In this document: in pieces, positions 34,991-46,599 of the stretch
Layout of the letters: each line of letters begins with the position of its first letter
How positions within the stretch are numbered: position 1 is the first letter of the stretch
Assembly: GCA_012861695.1 (NCBI GenBank)
Contig: JAAOOA010000185.1
Coordinates: 1-64,000 of the forward strand
Source: Trematomus loennbergii
Lineage: Eukaryota > Chordata > Actinopteri > Perciformes > Nototheniidae
Direction of reading: 5' to 3'
DNA length: 64,000 bases
Notes under the pieces: generated by a model
The model's database searches: none
Seen by the model: only the letters and a program-made list of their open reading frames with translations
Told to the model about the DNA's origin: nothing
Made by a program: the position numbers and the translations under genes

Positions 34991-35570
34991 AGATAATAGA
35001 TCAAATATTTACTCAACTTTTAGCTCTGGTTTGGTCTCTACCAACTAATATCTGTGGTTCTATCTGCCAAATGTTCGACTTCTTCACCATCAAGTCTTAT
35101 GTGTATGTCTGCTGTTGGCTCTTGGACTGATTGGGCACGTTATGTCAATCAGAGCCTCGAATAGAAAAGTGAAAACCTCCATGTCTGAAGGCATCATACT
35201 TTAATCGTTTCTAGTAGATGCTGTTTACAACAGATTGATAGAAGTATATGAGATAACGTCCCTACTTCTCACTTGATTCATGACCTTCGCTAACATGTTC
35301 ATGATGAGTTTATAATCTCAATTGCTAGTTTCAAGTCTTCTTTCATCACATGTTTGTTGTTATTTTGGCAGTTTTGGTCCAAGTTGAGTCAAATAAACAA
35401 CAATGGAGGGAATGCTTAAAGGCAGGGCTACGTTGTGATTGACAACCTGTACTTTATCACCGTGTGTTGGCAGTTAATTGTAGATATTTGAGTTGTATGT
35501 AAATTATTTTTAAGCTCTTGGTTGTACTGAGCGTCACCTTTTGACATATCTTATGTCGTTGTCCAACATT
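34991..35570. other. no feature seen
   Basis: Unique-looking non-coding sequence. Confidence 0.4.
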
Positions 35571-35715
35571 TCTTCAGCTTGTGTTAACCACAGACCTATG
35601 TCAGTATCTAAACACATTCAGAAAACCATTGACTTGGGAGACGAGTGAACCTAGAAGTGGTGAAATGCTGACTCAATCCTGGTTTTAGGACTCATTCCTG
35701 CACCTCTCTATTGTG
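35571..35715. mobile_element. fragment of the 72-bp repeat host element
   Basis: CTTCAGCTTGTGTTAACCAC, AGACCTATGTCAG, AAACACATTCAGAAAACCAT, GAAATGCTGACTCAATCC and TTAGGACTCATTCCTGCACC: the family flank, with no 72-bp units. Confidence 0.6.
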
Positions 35716-36480
35716 ATGAGCTGCAAGGTGAAGCAGCAACCAAGTGGCTTTTGCATTTGTGTACCTTTTTTACTCGTTTCTTTTTGGATATGGTGTGATT
35801 TTGTGTGTGTGTGTGTACAGGGTCAGTGTGTTTTCTGCTCTCGTCCTCAGAGAACCAGTGACTCAGAGTTGGAGTGTGTTTTAATAAATGTGGTTCTTTG
35901 AGCTGCTCTCCCTCGACACACTCCTTCTGCTCCGCACTGGCAAGCTGCTCCTGACCTGATAAAAACCCTGAAATCACCTCCTGAGCTCCGGAGTTTTATT
36001 ATTTTTATTTATTCAATAGGTGAAACTGCTAGGGCGTATACTCCTGTGGCTCCTGGAGGTTTTGTGTTGCAGAGAGTAAACCTTCGACACTGTGTGTTGG
36101 AGTTCACCTCAGTCCATAATTAATGAGAGCACTCAGGAAATTGTAAACAACAATTAAATATGTGAGTTTAGTTTGTCTCTGGTGCATAATGGGAGAGTCA
36201 TTTAAAGTCCACGTTTGTTTTGTAACAGGAAATGATCCTCTGTTATAAAGATCGTTAAATATAACCACTTTAAGTCTCAGGTCTTCTCTGCGACTGGATG
36301 TGTGTTCTCCTTTTGTTTATAATGAATACTGTCAACAATAAAGAATATCTCCGTCTACATGAGAATGCAACAACTTATGATTCCAACTTTCAGAAACTTG
36401 TTTTCTTTTGGCTGTAGTAACTTAAAATCAGAGGTGGATGAAGTATTGAGATCTTTTTATTTATGCAAAGAACAATACCA
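35716..36480. other. no feature seen
   Basis: Unique-looking sequence with a short (GT) tract at 35802-35816. No exon supported. Confidence 0.4.
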
Positions 36481-36488
36481 CACTGTTA

Positions 36489-36769
36489 TAGGGCTGCTCG
36501 ATTATGGAAAAAATCATAATCTCGATTATTTGGGTCAATAATTGATATCACGATTATTAAAAATGTTTATTCGTTTACTTGAAAACATCCATTTATTGAT
36601 TTTTTTTTTTTTTTTTAACAGTTGATTACCCTGAACTTTAAGTATAATTCAACTGAAAAACCAATAAAAGAAATAAAAAAAATCGTTTTCTTTCGTTTAT
36701 GTTGTTTTCATAATCGTTGCAAGCCAAAATCGTAATTGTGATTAAAATGCGATGAATTGAGCAGCCCTA
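36489..36769. mobile_element. hAT-type MITE with an 8-bp target duplication
   Basis: Ends TAGGGCTGCTCGATT and AATTGAGCAGCCCTA form a 15-bp inverted repeat with one mismatch. CACTGTTA flanks it on both sides (36481-36488 and 36770-36777). An 8-bp duplication is the mark of hAT insertion. The inside is a long AT-rich imperfect inverted repeat of ATAATCG words. Confidence 0.9.
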
Positions 36770-36777
36770 CACTGTTA

Positions 36778-37357
36778 CAAGCAAAATCTTATTTAAATTA
36801 TGAAAATCCCCCAAAATAAATGTAAATAAAATTACAATTGACTTTAAAAGTTTGCATATGCTACTTGATTAATTGATTAGCTGTTCTTGTATGAACTGTT
36901 GGCACACAATATAATATTTCCTGAATTATTGTGCTTTTTTATTAATGCATTATTTAGAAAAGTAATTAAAGCTGTTGCATAAATCTAGTGGAATAAAAAG
37001 GACAATATGTTTCCTGTTACTCAAGTAAAGTAGCTCTAATTTGCACCTAAGTGCAATACTAAAACGCACATTCAACCACTGCTTTATAAAACCAACACTA
37101 GTATCTAATTATATATTTGATTACAGTTGTTTTTCCTTTGTTTAACAGCATTTTGGTACACGGCCAAAGGGGCTGCAGTGGAATGAAAAGCTAAATGTTA
37201 TTCATATTTTTGGATGTATGTTGAGTTGCTGCTCTGCTGTTTTTGCTGTTGTTGTTTATGGCGCTCGTACACAGATCAACAATGGGCATGCATACTGTTA
37301 TGTGGGGACTTTATTGTTAACAAATGTGACTTTAAGCTGTATTTGCATTTTGGTGAG
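36778..37357. other. no feature seen
   Basis: AT-rich spacer between two related MITEs. The CTCAAGTAAAGTAGCTC stretch near 37022 may be a degraded GTACTT-family piece. Confidence 0.35.
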
Positions 37358-37365
37358 AGTCAAAA

Positions 37366-37690
37366 TAGGGCTGTGCAATTAATCGTTAATCTCGATTACG
37401 ATTTTGGCTTGCAACGATTATGAAAACAACGTAATCGAAATAAAACGATTATTATTTTATTAAAAAAATAAAAAATGTAATTATTATTTTTTTTAATATT
37501 ATTTTTTTTGGTTTGCAGTTGAATTATACTTTAAGTTCAGGTAATCAACTGTTAAAAACATACTGTTCCAATTACATTTTTCAATAAATGGATGTTTTCA
37601 AAGTAAATGGATAATCGTTTTTAATAATCGTGATATCAATTATTGACCAAATAATCGTGATTATGATTTTGCCATAATCGCACAGCCCTA
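37366..37690. mobile_element. hAT-type MITE, same family as 36489, opposite orientation
   Basis: Ends TAGGGCTGTGCAATT and AATCGCACAGCCCTA. Flanks AGTCAAAA and GTCCAAAA look like an 8-bp duplication that has since lost a base on the left. GATTTTGGCTTGCAACGATT is shared in inverse with 36700-36735. Confidence 0.8.
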
Positions 37691-37698
37691 GTCCAAAA

Positions 37699-38693
37699 TG
37701 TAGAAGAAAATATAGTTTTCAAATATATCTGTACCTGTCGTCATGGCCGAAGATAACCAGCTCTGAAGCGAAAAAATCTAAAATGCCCACTGCATGTTTC
37801 AAGTTTATCGTGAAATCAAACCTGCGACTTAGTTAATCGTTGTGTTTCCTAGCAAGGCTGCATCATTTCTTATTTGTTTGAGACCTCAGTTACTAAATAT
37901 GTCTGCACAATTCCACTCACTGAGCTGCTATAGACTCTCTGCTCAGTGTCTGGAGCAGATCTGTAATGTTTCAGTCTGTGTGACCATCAAGCCTCCCCAG
38001 CAGTCATATCTCTGCCTCTCAGCCTCCTCCTGATGTCATTGGGCTGAACTTGAGTCACCCTCAGAGTTAATGAGGGTCCCAGAGCAGCTGAGCGTTGGGT
38101 TTCGGTGACGCTCAGAGGAGCAGGACGTCTCCGTCTGCTCGGGGTGGCCTGGCCCACATTTGGCAGGGATCAGCTGCTTTCCCACCGTGGGGGAAACGGG
38201 CGAATGTTTACAGCCGGGTGGTGGTCTGTGATGTGTTGCTCAGACTGAACCGTTCATTCACTGAGGCTGACACACAGGGGGAGATACTGCAGGGCCAGGT
38301 GTCAGGACTTTATCACAGGTGGGGTTTGATCCATGTGTCGGACGAGCTGCTGGCTGTTTTTAATCCCTGAAAATACGTTGAAAGATCTCTTTGGATGATA
38401 CCGTCAATGTTAACTTACACGGATATATTTCAGGTGTATGTTACAGTGTGCTGTCTGGTAAGCGTTGGTGATACCCTCTCTTAGATCCATTTTTTGTGTT
38501 GATAATTGTTGGGGAAAATAGTGAATGTCCTCTTCAATATCAGAGTCCAATGATAACAAAGGTATCCCAACTGTAGCTGTGTACATGACAGGATGTATGA
38601 TTACCTAGAAGAGCATCAGGACTGTTTTAGGCATATGATAGCTATGTGATTAACATGATGATTCAGCCTCTATGGAGATAGACATATGACAAG
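37699..38693. other. no assigned feature; GC-rich block at 38040-38370
   Basis: The block 38040-38370 is richer in G and C than its surroundings and contains a 91-codon frame (38095-38370) without recognisable domain or splice sites. It could be a decayed exon or conserved non-coding DNA. I cannot decide. Confidence 0.3.
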
Positions 38694-39159
38694 TAGGGCT
38701 ACACGATATTGAAAAACTGACATTGCGATATTTCTTTCCCCTGCGATATGAAAAAATACCGTTTTTTTGTCCGCAAACCATCCTTTTTGAACTTTAATGC
38801 TATACAATTGGTATTTTATTACGATATTTAACCGGATGAAGGATTTTAGTCACGGACTTCTGGATCTTAAGTTGTCAGAGCAACAAGCTGAGCTAGCTCG
38901 GTTATCCTGCTGTGATCTGATCAAGAATGATTGTGATTGGTGGTTTGCTGTGCATGCAGAGCCTGCATGTCACTCACTCAAGTACCTTTCACTTTTGTAG
39001 CAAGCAGCAAAATAATTGTAACATGACGTGTTTGAGTTAATTTGCCTACTTAATATCGCACGTCCTAAAAAAATAATAATAATTGCACGTCCTGCGATGT
39101 GAATATCGCGCATGCGCATAACGCGATTATCGTCACACACAATATATCGTGCAGCCCTA
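38694..39159. mobile_element. TAGGGCT-type MITE, longer variant
   Basis: Ends TAGGGCTACACGATATTG and ATATATCGTGCAGCCCTA are inverted repeats, with GCGATAT/ATATCGC words inside. Flanks share only ACAAG, so the target duplication is unclear. It is a relative of the hAT MITEs at 36489 and 37366. Confidence 0.75.
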
Positions 39160-39331
39160 ACAAGCATGATCATTTCTGACGTGGAGCTAATCTGAAGTAA
39201 ACATTGAATACTGCTTTCTATTCCTCCATCTTGTGACTGTGTAACTCCCTCTCTTGGATATCAACATGTGAAGGACACTGTTCAGGAACTAGTTGTATGT
39301 GATGGACTACTTCCATTCTGGAGAGGATAAT

Positions 39332-39602
39332 CAGGGTTTCCCACACATAGACTTTACTTGGGCGGGCCGCCCTGGTATATTAACGTCCGCCAAAGTATAT
39401 TTCGCGACCCATTTAGGTTTAATTTTTTGTATTCGTCCGCGAGCATGACGCCATCTGCGAACGATTAACTAGTGGACAATGATCCCTCGCTCTACCCCTC
39501 CTGTACCCGTTTGCTCTGCTATCGCGTGAAGGGTCTGCTTTATGCGCTCCGGCGAACAGTTCATGAGCGTGCTCCACTAGCACCCCCCATCATTTTTGTA
39601 TA
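39332..39602. mobile_element. hAT-like element fragment
   Basis: CAGGGTTTCCCACACATAGA is a familiar hAT-like terminus in fish. The inside is GC-rich (GGGCGGGCCGCC, CGTCCGCC). The opposite end is not found; the fragment may stop near CACCCCCCATC at 39590. Confidence 0.45.
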
Positions 39603-40045
39603 TTTGTTTGTTTAATTTTATGGAAGAAGTAAATAAATCAGCCAAAGGAATGCAAAGAATCAGCGCCTACAGAGTTTTATTTGGACTGTTTTTAACGTGC
39701 GAGTCAAGAAGCGGAGCCCTGTTAATGTGGCACAGTGTTAAATGTCCTACAAGAATGAGCCTTGACGCCCTCAATGTTAACTTACACAGATATACTTCAG
39801 CTTTATGTTACAGTGTGCTGTCTCGGTTGTGTTCTGATGGCTGTTTCCCCTTAGGCATAAAACCTGTTTCCCTAGACTCTGAGGTTAATGGATCTCTCAT
39901 TGAATCCCTGGCAGAAGATGATATCAGATGCAACTCTCTGATGTTAGTTCATAAGGGCAAATTGAAACCTTTAAGCCACTCGTATAATCCCTTTGAGGGT
40001 CTTTATTTATTCGGGGTGAATGGCAGCTGTAATAAGGTGCCATGA
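39596..40045 (+). other. 149-codon open frame, unassigned
   Basis: The longest non-repetitive plus-strand frame left of pot1. It is open from 39596 to TGA at 40043, but I recognise no domain, and codon use is not convincingly coding. It might be a transposon-derived relic beside the hAT-like fragment. 40046-41204 holds nothing I can name. Confidence 0.25.
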
Positions 40046-41204
40046 GATATCAAAGAAGAGGGAACACAGGGGATGGTAACCTTTGCAGACCATTTACATG
40101 CACAAAACCCTATATATATAACACACTACAGGAAAGGGAGAACCCCAAAACACATAATAGGGTCTCTTTAATAAGTGTGGCTACACTAATGAAATGTACC
40201 TAGAAGATGACTTTTCTCAGACTGACTATTGGACCTTTTTTGGATGAACAAAGTATTCGGTTTTGAGCAATTTCGGTGGACAACTCAGCAATTTAATGTA
40301 GAAGTAAGATGGAAATGCCTCAACATTAATAAACGCAGTGTGGTTGAGGAGAAAATCAAGGTTTCTGGAATAGTATAAAATCTAGTCGGGGGACGGATAT
40401 CATCTTCCTGATCTGCAAAATGTGAATTTGGTGCTTGAAGGATCTATTGTTATATCTGTGCAACTTATCAATGATGGTTTCCTAAATCTTTGTTCGGGCG
40501 TCAAAACTTTGAGAACCTCTCGTGTAAATTGACAAAGAATCTGACACGTTCACTACTTCAGATTTTATTACAAGTCCTGTGTGCACCGACAAAAAAAGAC
40601 TATATATTTTTGTTTACGCTGTTGAAATCCTTCTGAGCTGACATGTGAGCTTCGGGTGGATTGGCCGCTTGTTGTTGGTCAACATGTCCGGAAAAAGATT
40701 TATATTTCTGGGACAAATGGGAGAAATTCAGGTCAAATGTTATCTGTGTTTTATTTTTGAGTTTCTCCCTGAGTGTGATGGCATCTCGTTGTGCTCTTCC
40801 ATGATAGCAGCTGCTAACTCGTCTATTCAGCATATTTTCAAATCATTTCAAATTCTGCTTTGTGGGATTTAGTTTCAGCTGACCGAAAGTATTTAAATCT
40901 GCGGTCTTTCCCAGGTTTTCCCAGTCAGATCTTGTTAAGTGACCGGTCATAGGAGCAGCATTACTCAGAATCAGAATCACCAACTACGTTTACACATCCA
41001 AAGAATTTGCTTGGGTGTAAATGGTGCGTACAAAGACACAGAAAGAAAAAAAACATTTTATTTTATAAAAGCAATTTTAAAGACTATTGTAACAAATACA
41101 AAATAAAGACAATATTTACACAAAATATAAATATGGGAGAAACTGAGTATTGTAAAATATGACAAACATATATTCAAAGTGGAGAGCTGTGCAGATTTAA
41201 AAAG

Positions 41205-41280
41205 TGACAAGATAAGATATACTTTATTGATCACAAATTGGGAAATATTTCCGTTACAGTCACAGCAGCATGTTAAAACA
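41205..41280. mobile_element. LINE 3' tail (GATAA type)
   Basis: GACAAGATAAGATATACTTT then ATTGATCACAAATTGGGAAA, the inverse of 18225-18285. Severely truncated copy. Confidence 0.55.
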
Positions 41281-41398
41281 AAGGCATTGCATATTATTTG
41301 AGTTGACCGTGACAGACTGTCTGACAAATAAACAATATGAAGGGCCACATTACAGCTATTTAAACGTAGGCTATTATTAAAGCATTAAAGGTGGGTAG

Positions 41399-41768
41399 GT
41401 AAGTTTGAGAAACCGGCTCGAGATCGCTAGAATTTGAAAATACACAACCGGAGAAAATCTGCCACTTCCTTACAGAGCCCCTCCTCCAACACACACGAAC
41501 GCGCACATGACCAATGAGGGCACGATATAAGTTTGTGCACAGATGGAAGGCTGACAGGCAGGTAGGCCATCCAGTTATTTTAGCCGGGCCGGCTCAGATG
41601 ATTGGTCGTGCTTTTTACAGTACTACAGCTTCCACAGATGATATTTATTTATGGATTTTTTGTCAAAGCACTTAAGATATTCATTGCTATCGGGATGTTA
41701 AGAGCATTCCATGGAATATAACAAAAAGTGCATCTCGAGCCGGTTTCTCAAACTTACCAACCCCACCT
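41399..41768. mobile_element. TTAA-flanked MITE with about 35-bp inverted ends
   Basis: The left end AGGTGGGTAGGTAAGTTTGA continuing GAAACCGGCTCGAG is mirrored by CTCGAGCCGGTTTCTCAAAC then TTACCAACCCCACCT. TTAA stands at 41395-41398 and 41769-41772. The target site suggests a piggyBac or Kolobok-type transposase supplied from elsewhere. Confidence 0.85.
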
Positions 41769-41772
41769 TTAA

Positions 41773-42261
41773 GTGTGCATGGAATGGCATATACATTAAA
41801 TATGTGTGTGCAGAAAATAAAAGACAAAAAATATAGTGTAGCAGAGGTTTGAGATATGTTTAGGCCCAGACTGAGAGACAGACAGACCTTCAGGAGCTTC
41901 AGAACTGCTCTGAACACTGAATCCCTCATCATGCAGTAATGCAGACCCTCTGGTCTAAATCAGGTAGCTCTGCTTGATTTCTTTTTTTTATCCTGGCTGT
42001 GTTTTCCGCCTGGCTGAGCAGCGAGCGTACGGACGAGTGAACATCTCTCCGTCCCTCGCAGGCTGTTCCCGCTCCGCCGTCCTCCTTCAACGCCATACCA
42101 CCGAGGGACTCGCCGGTCAAATCTGCAGCGCATCAAACTAACAAGCTCTGACAGGAAGCAACGTGCTACCTGCTGGGAACACGGCCAACACTTTTCTGGG
42201 TTCCTCTCTGAAACGCCATCGCAGACTTTAACTCGCGCTGTCGACATGGATCTGGTGCTTC
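41773..42261. other. no gene; CG-richer patch at 42010-42120
   Basis: The patch contains several CG dinucleotides (GAGCGTACGGACGAGTG, CTCCGCCGTCC) and is a weaker alternative candidate for a promoter of pot1, 1.5 kb before its first coding exon. No splice donor of the quality seen at 22985. Confidence 0.3.
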
Positions 42262-42562
42262 CTGTCAGACGCTTCTTTATCCTGGTAATGAGTCGTGGAG
42301 GACGGTCACTCTGCTGGACCTTTAATAAAAAAAAGCAGGAGTAACAGGTCGGATCAGAGTCTGTCAGAAGACGAGACGACAGATTGAAGCCTTCCCTTCT
42401 GTTCAAACCAGACTAACTGAACATCGGATGATTCAAGGAGATGTCGTTCTTCACAAACCTGGAATAAACCAGACACTGAACTCTGAGTCTTGGACATATT
42501 GTCTAATCTTGTTAAATGTCTGTTTCCAGGTACCTGATAAGATAATATAAGATATACTTTAA
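42262..42562 (+). repeat. imperfect direct duplication, copy 1
   Basis: The segment from CTGTCAGACGCTTCTTTATC to GATAAGATAATATAAGATAT recurs at 42635-42962. Shared blocks include GTCACTCTGCTGGACC, GGTCGGATCAGAGTCTGTCA, GACGACAGATTGAAGCCTTC and TTGTTAAATGTCTGTTTCCA. Confidence 0.85.
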
Positions 42563-42634
42563 GATATACTATAACTTACGGTTAGGAGTTATCTGAATAA
42601 TTGTCCCTCGTTGATGTTATCCCCGTAGTAATCG

Positions 42635-42962
42635 CTGTCAGACGCTTCTTTATCCTGGTAATGAGCCGTCTGTGGTGGAGGAGGACAGTCACTCTGCTGG
42701 ACCTCAAACTGAAGACCTTTTAAAAATAAAATAAAAAGCAGGAGTAACGGGTCGGATCAGAGTCTGTCAGAAGACGGGACGACAGATTGAAGCCTTCACT
42801 TCTGTTCAAACCAGACAAACTGAACATCGGACGATTCAGGGAGACGTAATTCTGAAATAAACCAGAGACTGAACTCTCTAGTTCTTTAGAGTCTTGAACA
42901 TATTGTCATATCTTGTTAAATGTCTGTTTCCAGGCATCTGATAAGATAAGATACACTTTAAG
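42635..42962 (+). repeat. imperfect direct duplication, copy 2
   Basis: Second copy of 42262-42562 with small insertions (TCTGTGGTGGAGGAG, CAAACTGAAGA). It ends one base before a hAT-like terminus at 42964, so the element next door may have cut it. Confidence 0.85.
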
Positions 42963-42963
42963 A

Positions 42964-43190
42964 CAGTGGTTCTCAACTGGTGGGTCGCGACCCACTTTTG
43001 GGTCACGACCTCTTTCGAGTGGGTCGCAGATATGTGAGTGAAGAAGTCAAACTTTTATTTTGAAGGCCTGATTTTCTAACGCTGTGCATGCAGTAGGAGT
43101 TGGACTGGAAGTACCGGAGACCATCAACGGTTTTGATGTTTTTTCGAGACTTCTGGCCAATCAGAATCAAGATTGTTGCCGGAAGTCCCC
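42964..43190. mobile_element. hAT-like element fragment
   Basis: CAGTGGTTCTCAACTGGTGG then GTCGCGACCC is a typical hAT terminus seen across vertebrates. No opposite end is found. 43191-43626 carries nothing else that I can name. Confidence 0.6.
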
Positions 43191-43626
43191 ACGGAGAATA
43201 ACTTTGCAGTAGAACTATTCTTTATACATCCATGGGTACAACTTCAGATACAAATGAACACATAATGAAATATGACCCCCGGTTTGATGATTGACAGGTC
43301 ACAGAACAATGGGGGCTATCTACCCTTACCCACAATTTATTTACTGTTATCTTAACAGTGTAAGAAAAAGGTTTTAGAGAGTACTTGTCCATGGACAAGT
43401 GAGTTTGGCAATTTACTTGTCCGAATAAATTTCGGACAAGTAACATTTTCTTATGAATGAAGTATTGTAGGGAAGTTCTGGCCTACAACCAGACACTTCT
43501 AACTAATGTGAATAATGTTTAAAAGATGACCATTCCCTCTGATACCACGGATCATATCTCAGTTGTAATATCGGTCAACTTTAACCAGTTTGTTATACAG
43601 TATATAATGTGTGATGTGTCCTTCAG

Positions 43627-43760
43627 GTCACCTTGATGTCATGCCTGTCCATGTGCTCTCAGAGGGGGCGGGGCCAGGCGCCCAGGTACCGAAACACCTG
43701 AGCTGTGTTTCCATCGCGCTCATCAGCACCAGCACCAACTTCTCCGACAAAACTGTCAAG
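43627..43760 (+). CDS. pot1: pot1 coding exon 1 (start codon 43641, 40 codons)
   Basis: The acceptor CCTTCAG ends at 43626, then 14 untranslated bases, then ATG at 43641. The frame opens MPVHVLSEGAGPGAQVPKHL and ends NFSDKTVK at donor GTACTT (43761). An earlier ATG at 43636 overlaps out of frame and stops at 43701; it has T at -3, while 43641 has G at -3, so 43641 is preferred. The short leader means transcription must start in an upstream non-coding exon. The 57-bp array begins only 43 bases after the donor. Confidence 0.65.
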
Positions 43761-43802
43761 GTACTTTAATTTTAACAAAATTACAAGACTGATATTTTTC
43801 AG

Positions 43803-45205
43803 TGAGAGGACTCTTTAAAGTAGAGACACTAAATACTGATATACACCTGAACATCAGCAGGAGAGGACTCTTTAAAGTAGAGACACTACATACTGATAAA
43901 CACCTGAACATCAGCAGGAGAGGACTCTTTAAAGTAGAGACACTACATACTGATATACACCTGAACATCAGCAGGAGAGGACTCTTTAAAGTAGAGACAC
44001 TACATACTGATATACACCTGAACATCAGCAGGAGAGGACTCTTTAAAGTAGAGACACTACACACTGATATACACCTGAACATCAGCAGGAGAGGACTCTT
44101 TAAAGTAGAGACACTACACACTGATATACACCTGAACATCAGCAGGAGAGGACTCTTTAAAGTAGAGACACTACATACTGATATACACCTGAACATCAGC
44201 AGGAGAGGACTCTTTAAAGTAGAGACACTACATACTGATATACACCTGAACATCAGCAGGAGAGGACTCTTTAAAGTAGAGACACTAATACTGATATACA
44301 CCTGAACATCAGCAGGAGAGGACTCTTTAAAGTAGAGACACTAAATACTGATATACACCTGAACATCAGCAGGAGAGGACTCTTTAAAGTAGAGACACTA
44401 AATACTGATATACACCTGAACATCAGCAGGAGAGGACTCTTTAAAGTAGAGACACTACATACTGATATACACCTGAACATCAGCAGGAGAGGACTCTTTA
44501 AAGTAGAGACACTACATACTGATATACACCTGAACATCAGCAGGAGAGGACTCTTTAAAGTAGAGACACTACATACTGATATACACCTGAACATCAGCAG
44601 GAGAGGACTCTTTAAAGTAGAGACACTACATACTGATATACACCTGAACATCAGCAGGAGAGGACTCTTTAAAGTAGAGACACTACATACTGATATACAC
44701 CTGAACATCAGCAGGAGAGACTCTTAAAGTAGAGACACTACATACTGATATACACCTGAACATCAGCAGGAGAGGACTCTTTAAAGTAGAGACACTACAT
44801 ACTGATATACACCTGAACATCAGCAGGAGAGGACTCTTAAAGTAGAGACACTACATACTGATATACACCTGAACATCAGCAGGAGAGGACTCTTTAAAGT
44901 AGAGACACTACATACTGATATACACCTGAACATCAGCAGGAGAGGACTCTTTAAAGTAGAGACACTACATACTGATATACACCTGAACATCAGCAGGAGA
45001 GGACTCTTTAAAGTAGAGACACTACATACTGATATACACCTGAACATCAGCAGGAGAGGACTCTTTAAAGTAGAGACACTACATACTGATATACACCTGA
45101 ACATCAGCAGGAGAGGACTCTTTAAAGTAGAGACACTACATACTGATATACACCTGAACATCAGCAGGAGAGGACTCTTTAAAGTAGAGACACTACATAC
45201 TGATA
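43803..45205 (+). repeat. 57-bp minisatellite, about 25 copies, in pot1 intron
   Basis: Same unit as at 3742 and 8836, the longest and most uniform array of the three. Runs of identical units share variants such as CACTAAATACTG (near 44340 and 44398) and CACTACACACTG (near 44056 and 44113). Both strands hold periodic 19-residue frames. 45206-45570 is ordinary intron. Confidence 0.95.
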
Positions 45206-45570
45206 TGAACCTGAGCAGAAAATATCCTCTTTAAGAAATAAATTAGCTAAACTATCTTCTGTAAAGCCTTCAAAGGTTCAACGTCCTGTGGAGTCAAGTG
45301 TTTTCCTGCTCTGTTTTTCATCCCCTTTCCACTTATCTGTCACCTGTCACCACCTGTACTCTCGTTTCAGTCTTTATTAACACAAGGCTGTTTTTCTTTG
45401 ATTAGTACGCCGCTCGAATATATTTGTGAAAACCAAAGCGGCAGAATAATCCAGCGCCTCTCTCGCAGCTCATCATCGCTTCTCACTCTTCTGAGGTGGC
45501 TTTGATCAGCTGACGGGCGCTACATGTTTTTCAGTTTGTCTAAATTAAGTGTTTTTTTGTTTTCCTCCAG

Positions 45571-45643
45571 GGAAAAGTGTTGCGAAAATGCCCGCTGGTG
45601 TCGTCAGCATCTGGAGACTTTATTTTAAAGATTATCATCCAAG
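45571..45643 (+). CDS. pot1: pot1 coding exon 2 (73 nt)
   Basis: The acceptor TTTTTTTGTTTTCCTCCAG is strong, and the donor is AAG-GTAAAT at 45644. It encodes GKVLRKCPLVSSASG then DFILKIIIQ, ending with the first base of the next codon (phase 1). The alternating hydrophobic pattern suits the first two strands of an OB fold. Confidence 0.7.
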
Positions 45644-45980
45644 GTAAATTCATTTGTCTCTGTGTTTGTCAGCTGTTTGTTTATTCTTGAATTACATTTC
45701 AAAATATGATCGTCTTTGCGTTCATGAAAAGCACTATATAAATATAATTTATTATTATTATTATTATGATATATAATATATACTATATTTAATTCAATAT
45801 TATCTCTACAAAAATGAAAAATAATTATATATTCACGAATATATAATAAGACCAATAGACAGGGTATTGCTAATTAAAAGCTAAGCTAAGTGTGTCTTCA
45901 GTTTAAAATGTGCCCCTCTTTATTTCTTGGTAGGATGTTTGGGATGCTGAATCATAGAGCTGTTATTCTGCAGCGTTGAT

Positions 45981-45981
<1 letters not shown>

Positions 45982-46040
<59 letters not shown>
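45982..46040. repeat. (GT)n microsatellite, about 59 bp
   Basis: Pure GT run in the intron after exon 2. 46041-46480 has no exon; a run of nine C lies near 46183. Confidence 0.95.
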
Positions 46041-46042
<2 letters not shown>

Positions 46043-46480
46043 GCCGTTTATCTGGAGTGTGTAGTAGAAGCAGATGGACGCCATTGTTGTCTTGTCTCCG
46101 GCCTCTTTTATCTCTGAGCTGCCACAGAGAGCTGAGACTCTTATTGTGGCGGGGACGTCCTTCCTTTTATCCATTTAACTCACCCCCCCCCCTGTGTCTC
46201 TCACCTTTCCTGTATTGTTGTTTTATAGACAATTTGTCTACAGTATTTGACCTGCTGGTGCATTGTGGGATTTTGTGTTTGATCAGTTGCAGACTCACTA
46301 ATGTTTCTGCTGTTTTTTTGGTCTTGTGTTCTTAGAGGCATTCCTAAAATCCACTGTCATTCTGATGGTCGTTGTCTCATAAGTAAAGCAGACCCTTTTT
46401 TTGTTACTATAAATCCTGTGCTTAACACAAAAGCATGACATCAGGAGTACTGAGAAGAATTCATGTTGACATATGCAGTC

Positions 46481-46556
46481 CAGTGTTTCCCCTAGGTTTA
46501 CTGCTTTGGGGGGGTGCTGCCTGAGTGGGGCGGGGGGGGGGCATTGGGATATATTT
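46481..46556. mobile_element. hAT-like terminus fragment
   Basis: CAGTGTTTCCCCTAGGTTTA followed by G-rich sequence (GGGGCGGGGGGGGGG) is a common fish hAT-like end. Only one end is seen. Confidence 0.4.
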
Positions 46557-46599
46557 GGAGCAGAGAGAAGAGCTGTGGATTATTGTTATTGATTAATGC

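Noticed and set aside
43756..45161. Frames of 113-181 codons repeating a 19-residue motif
   Set aside because: 57-bp tandem repeat read as protein; open on both strands.
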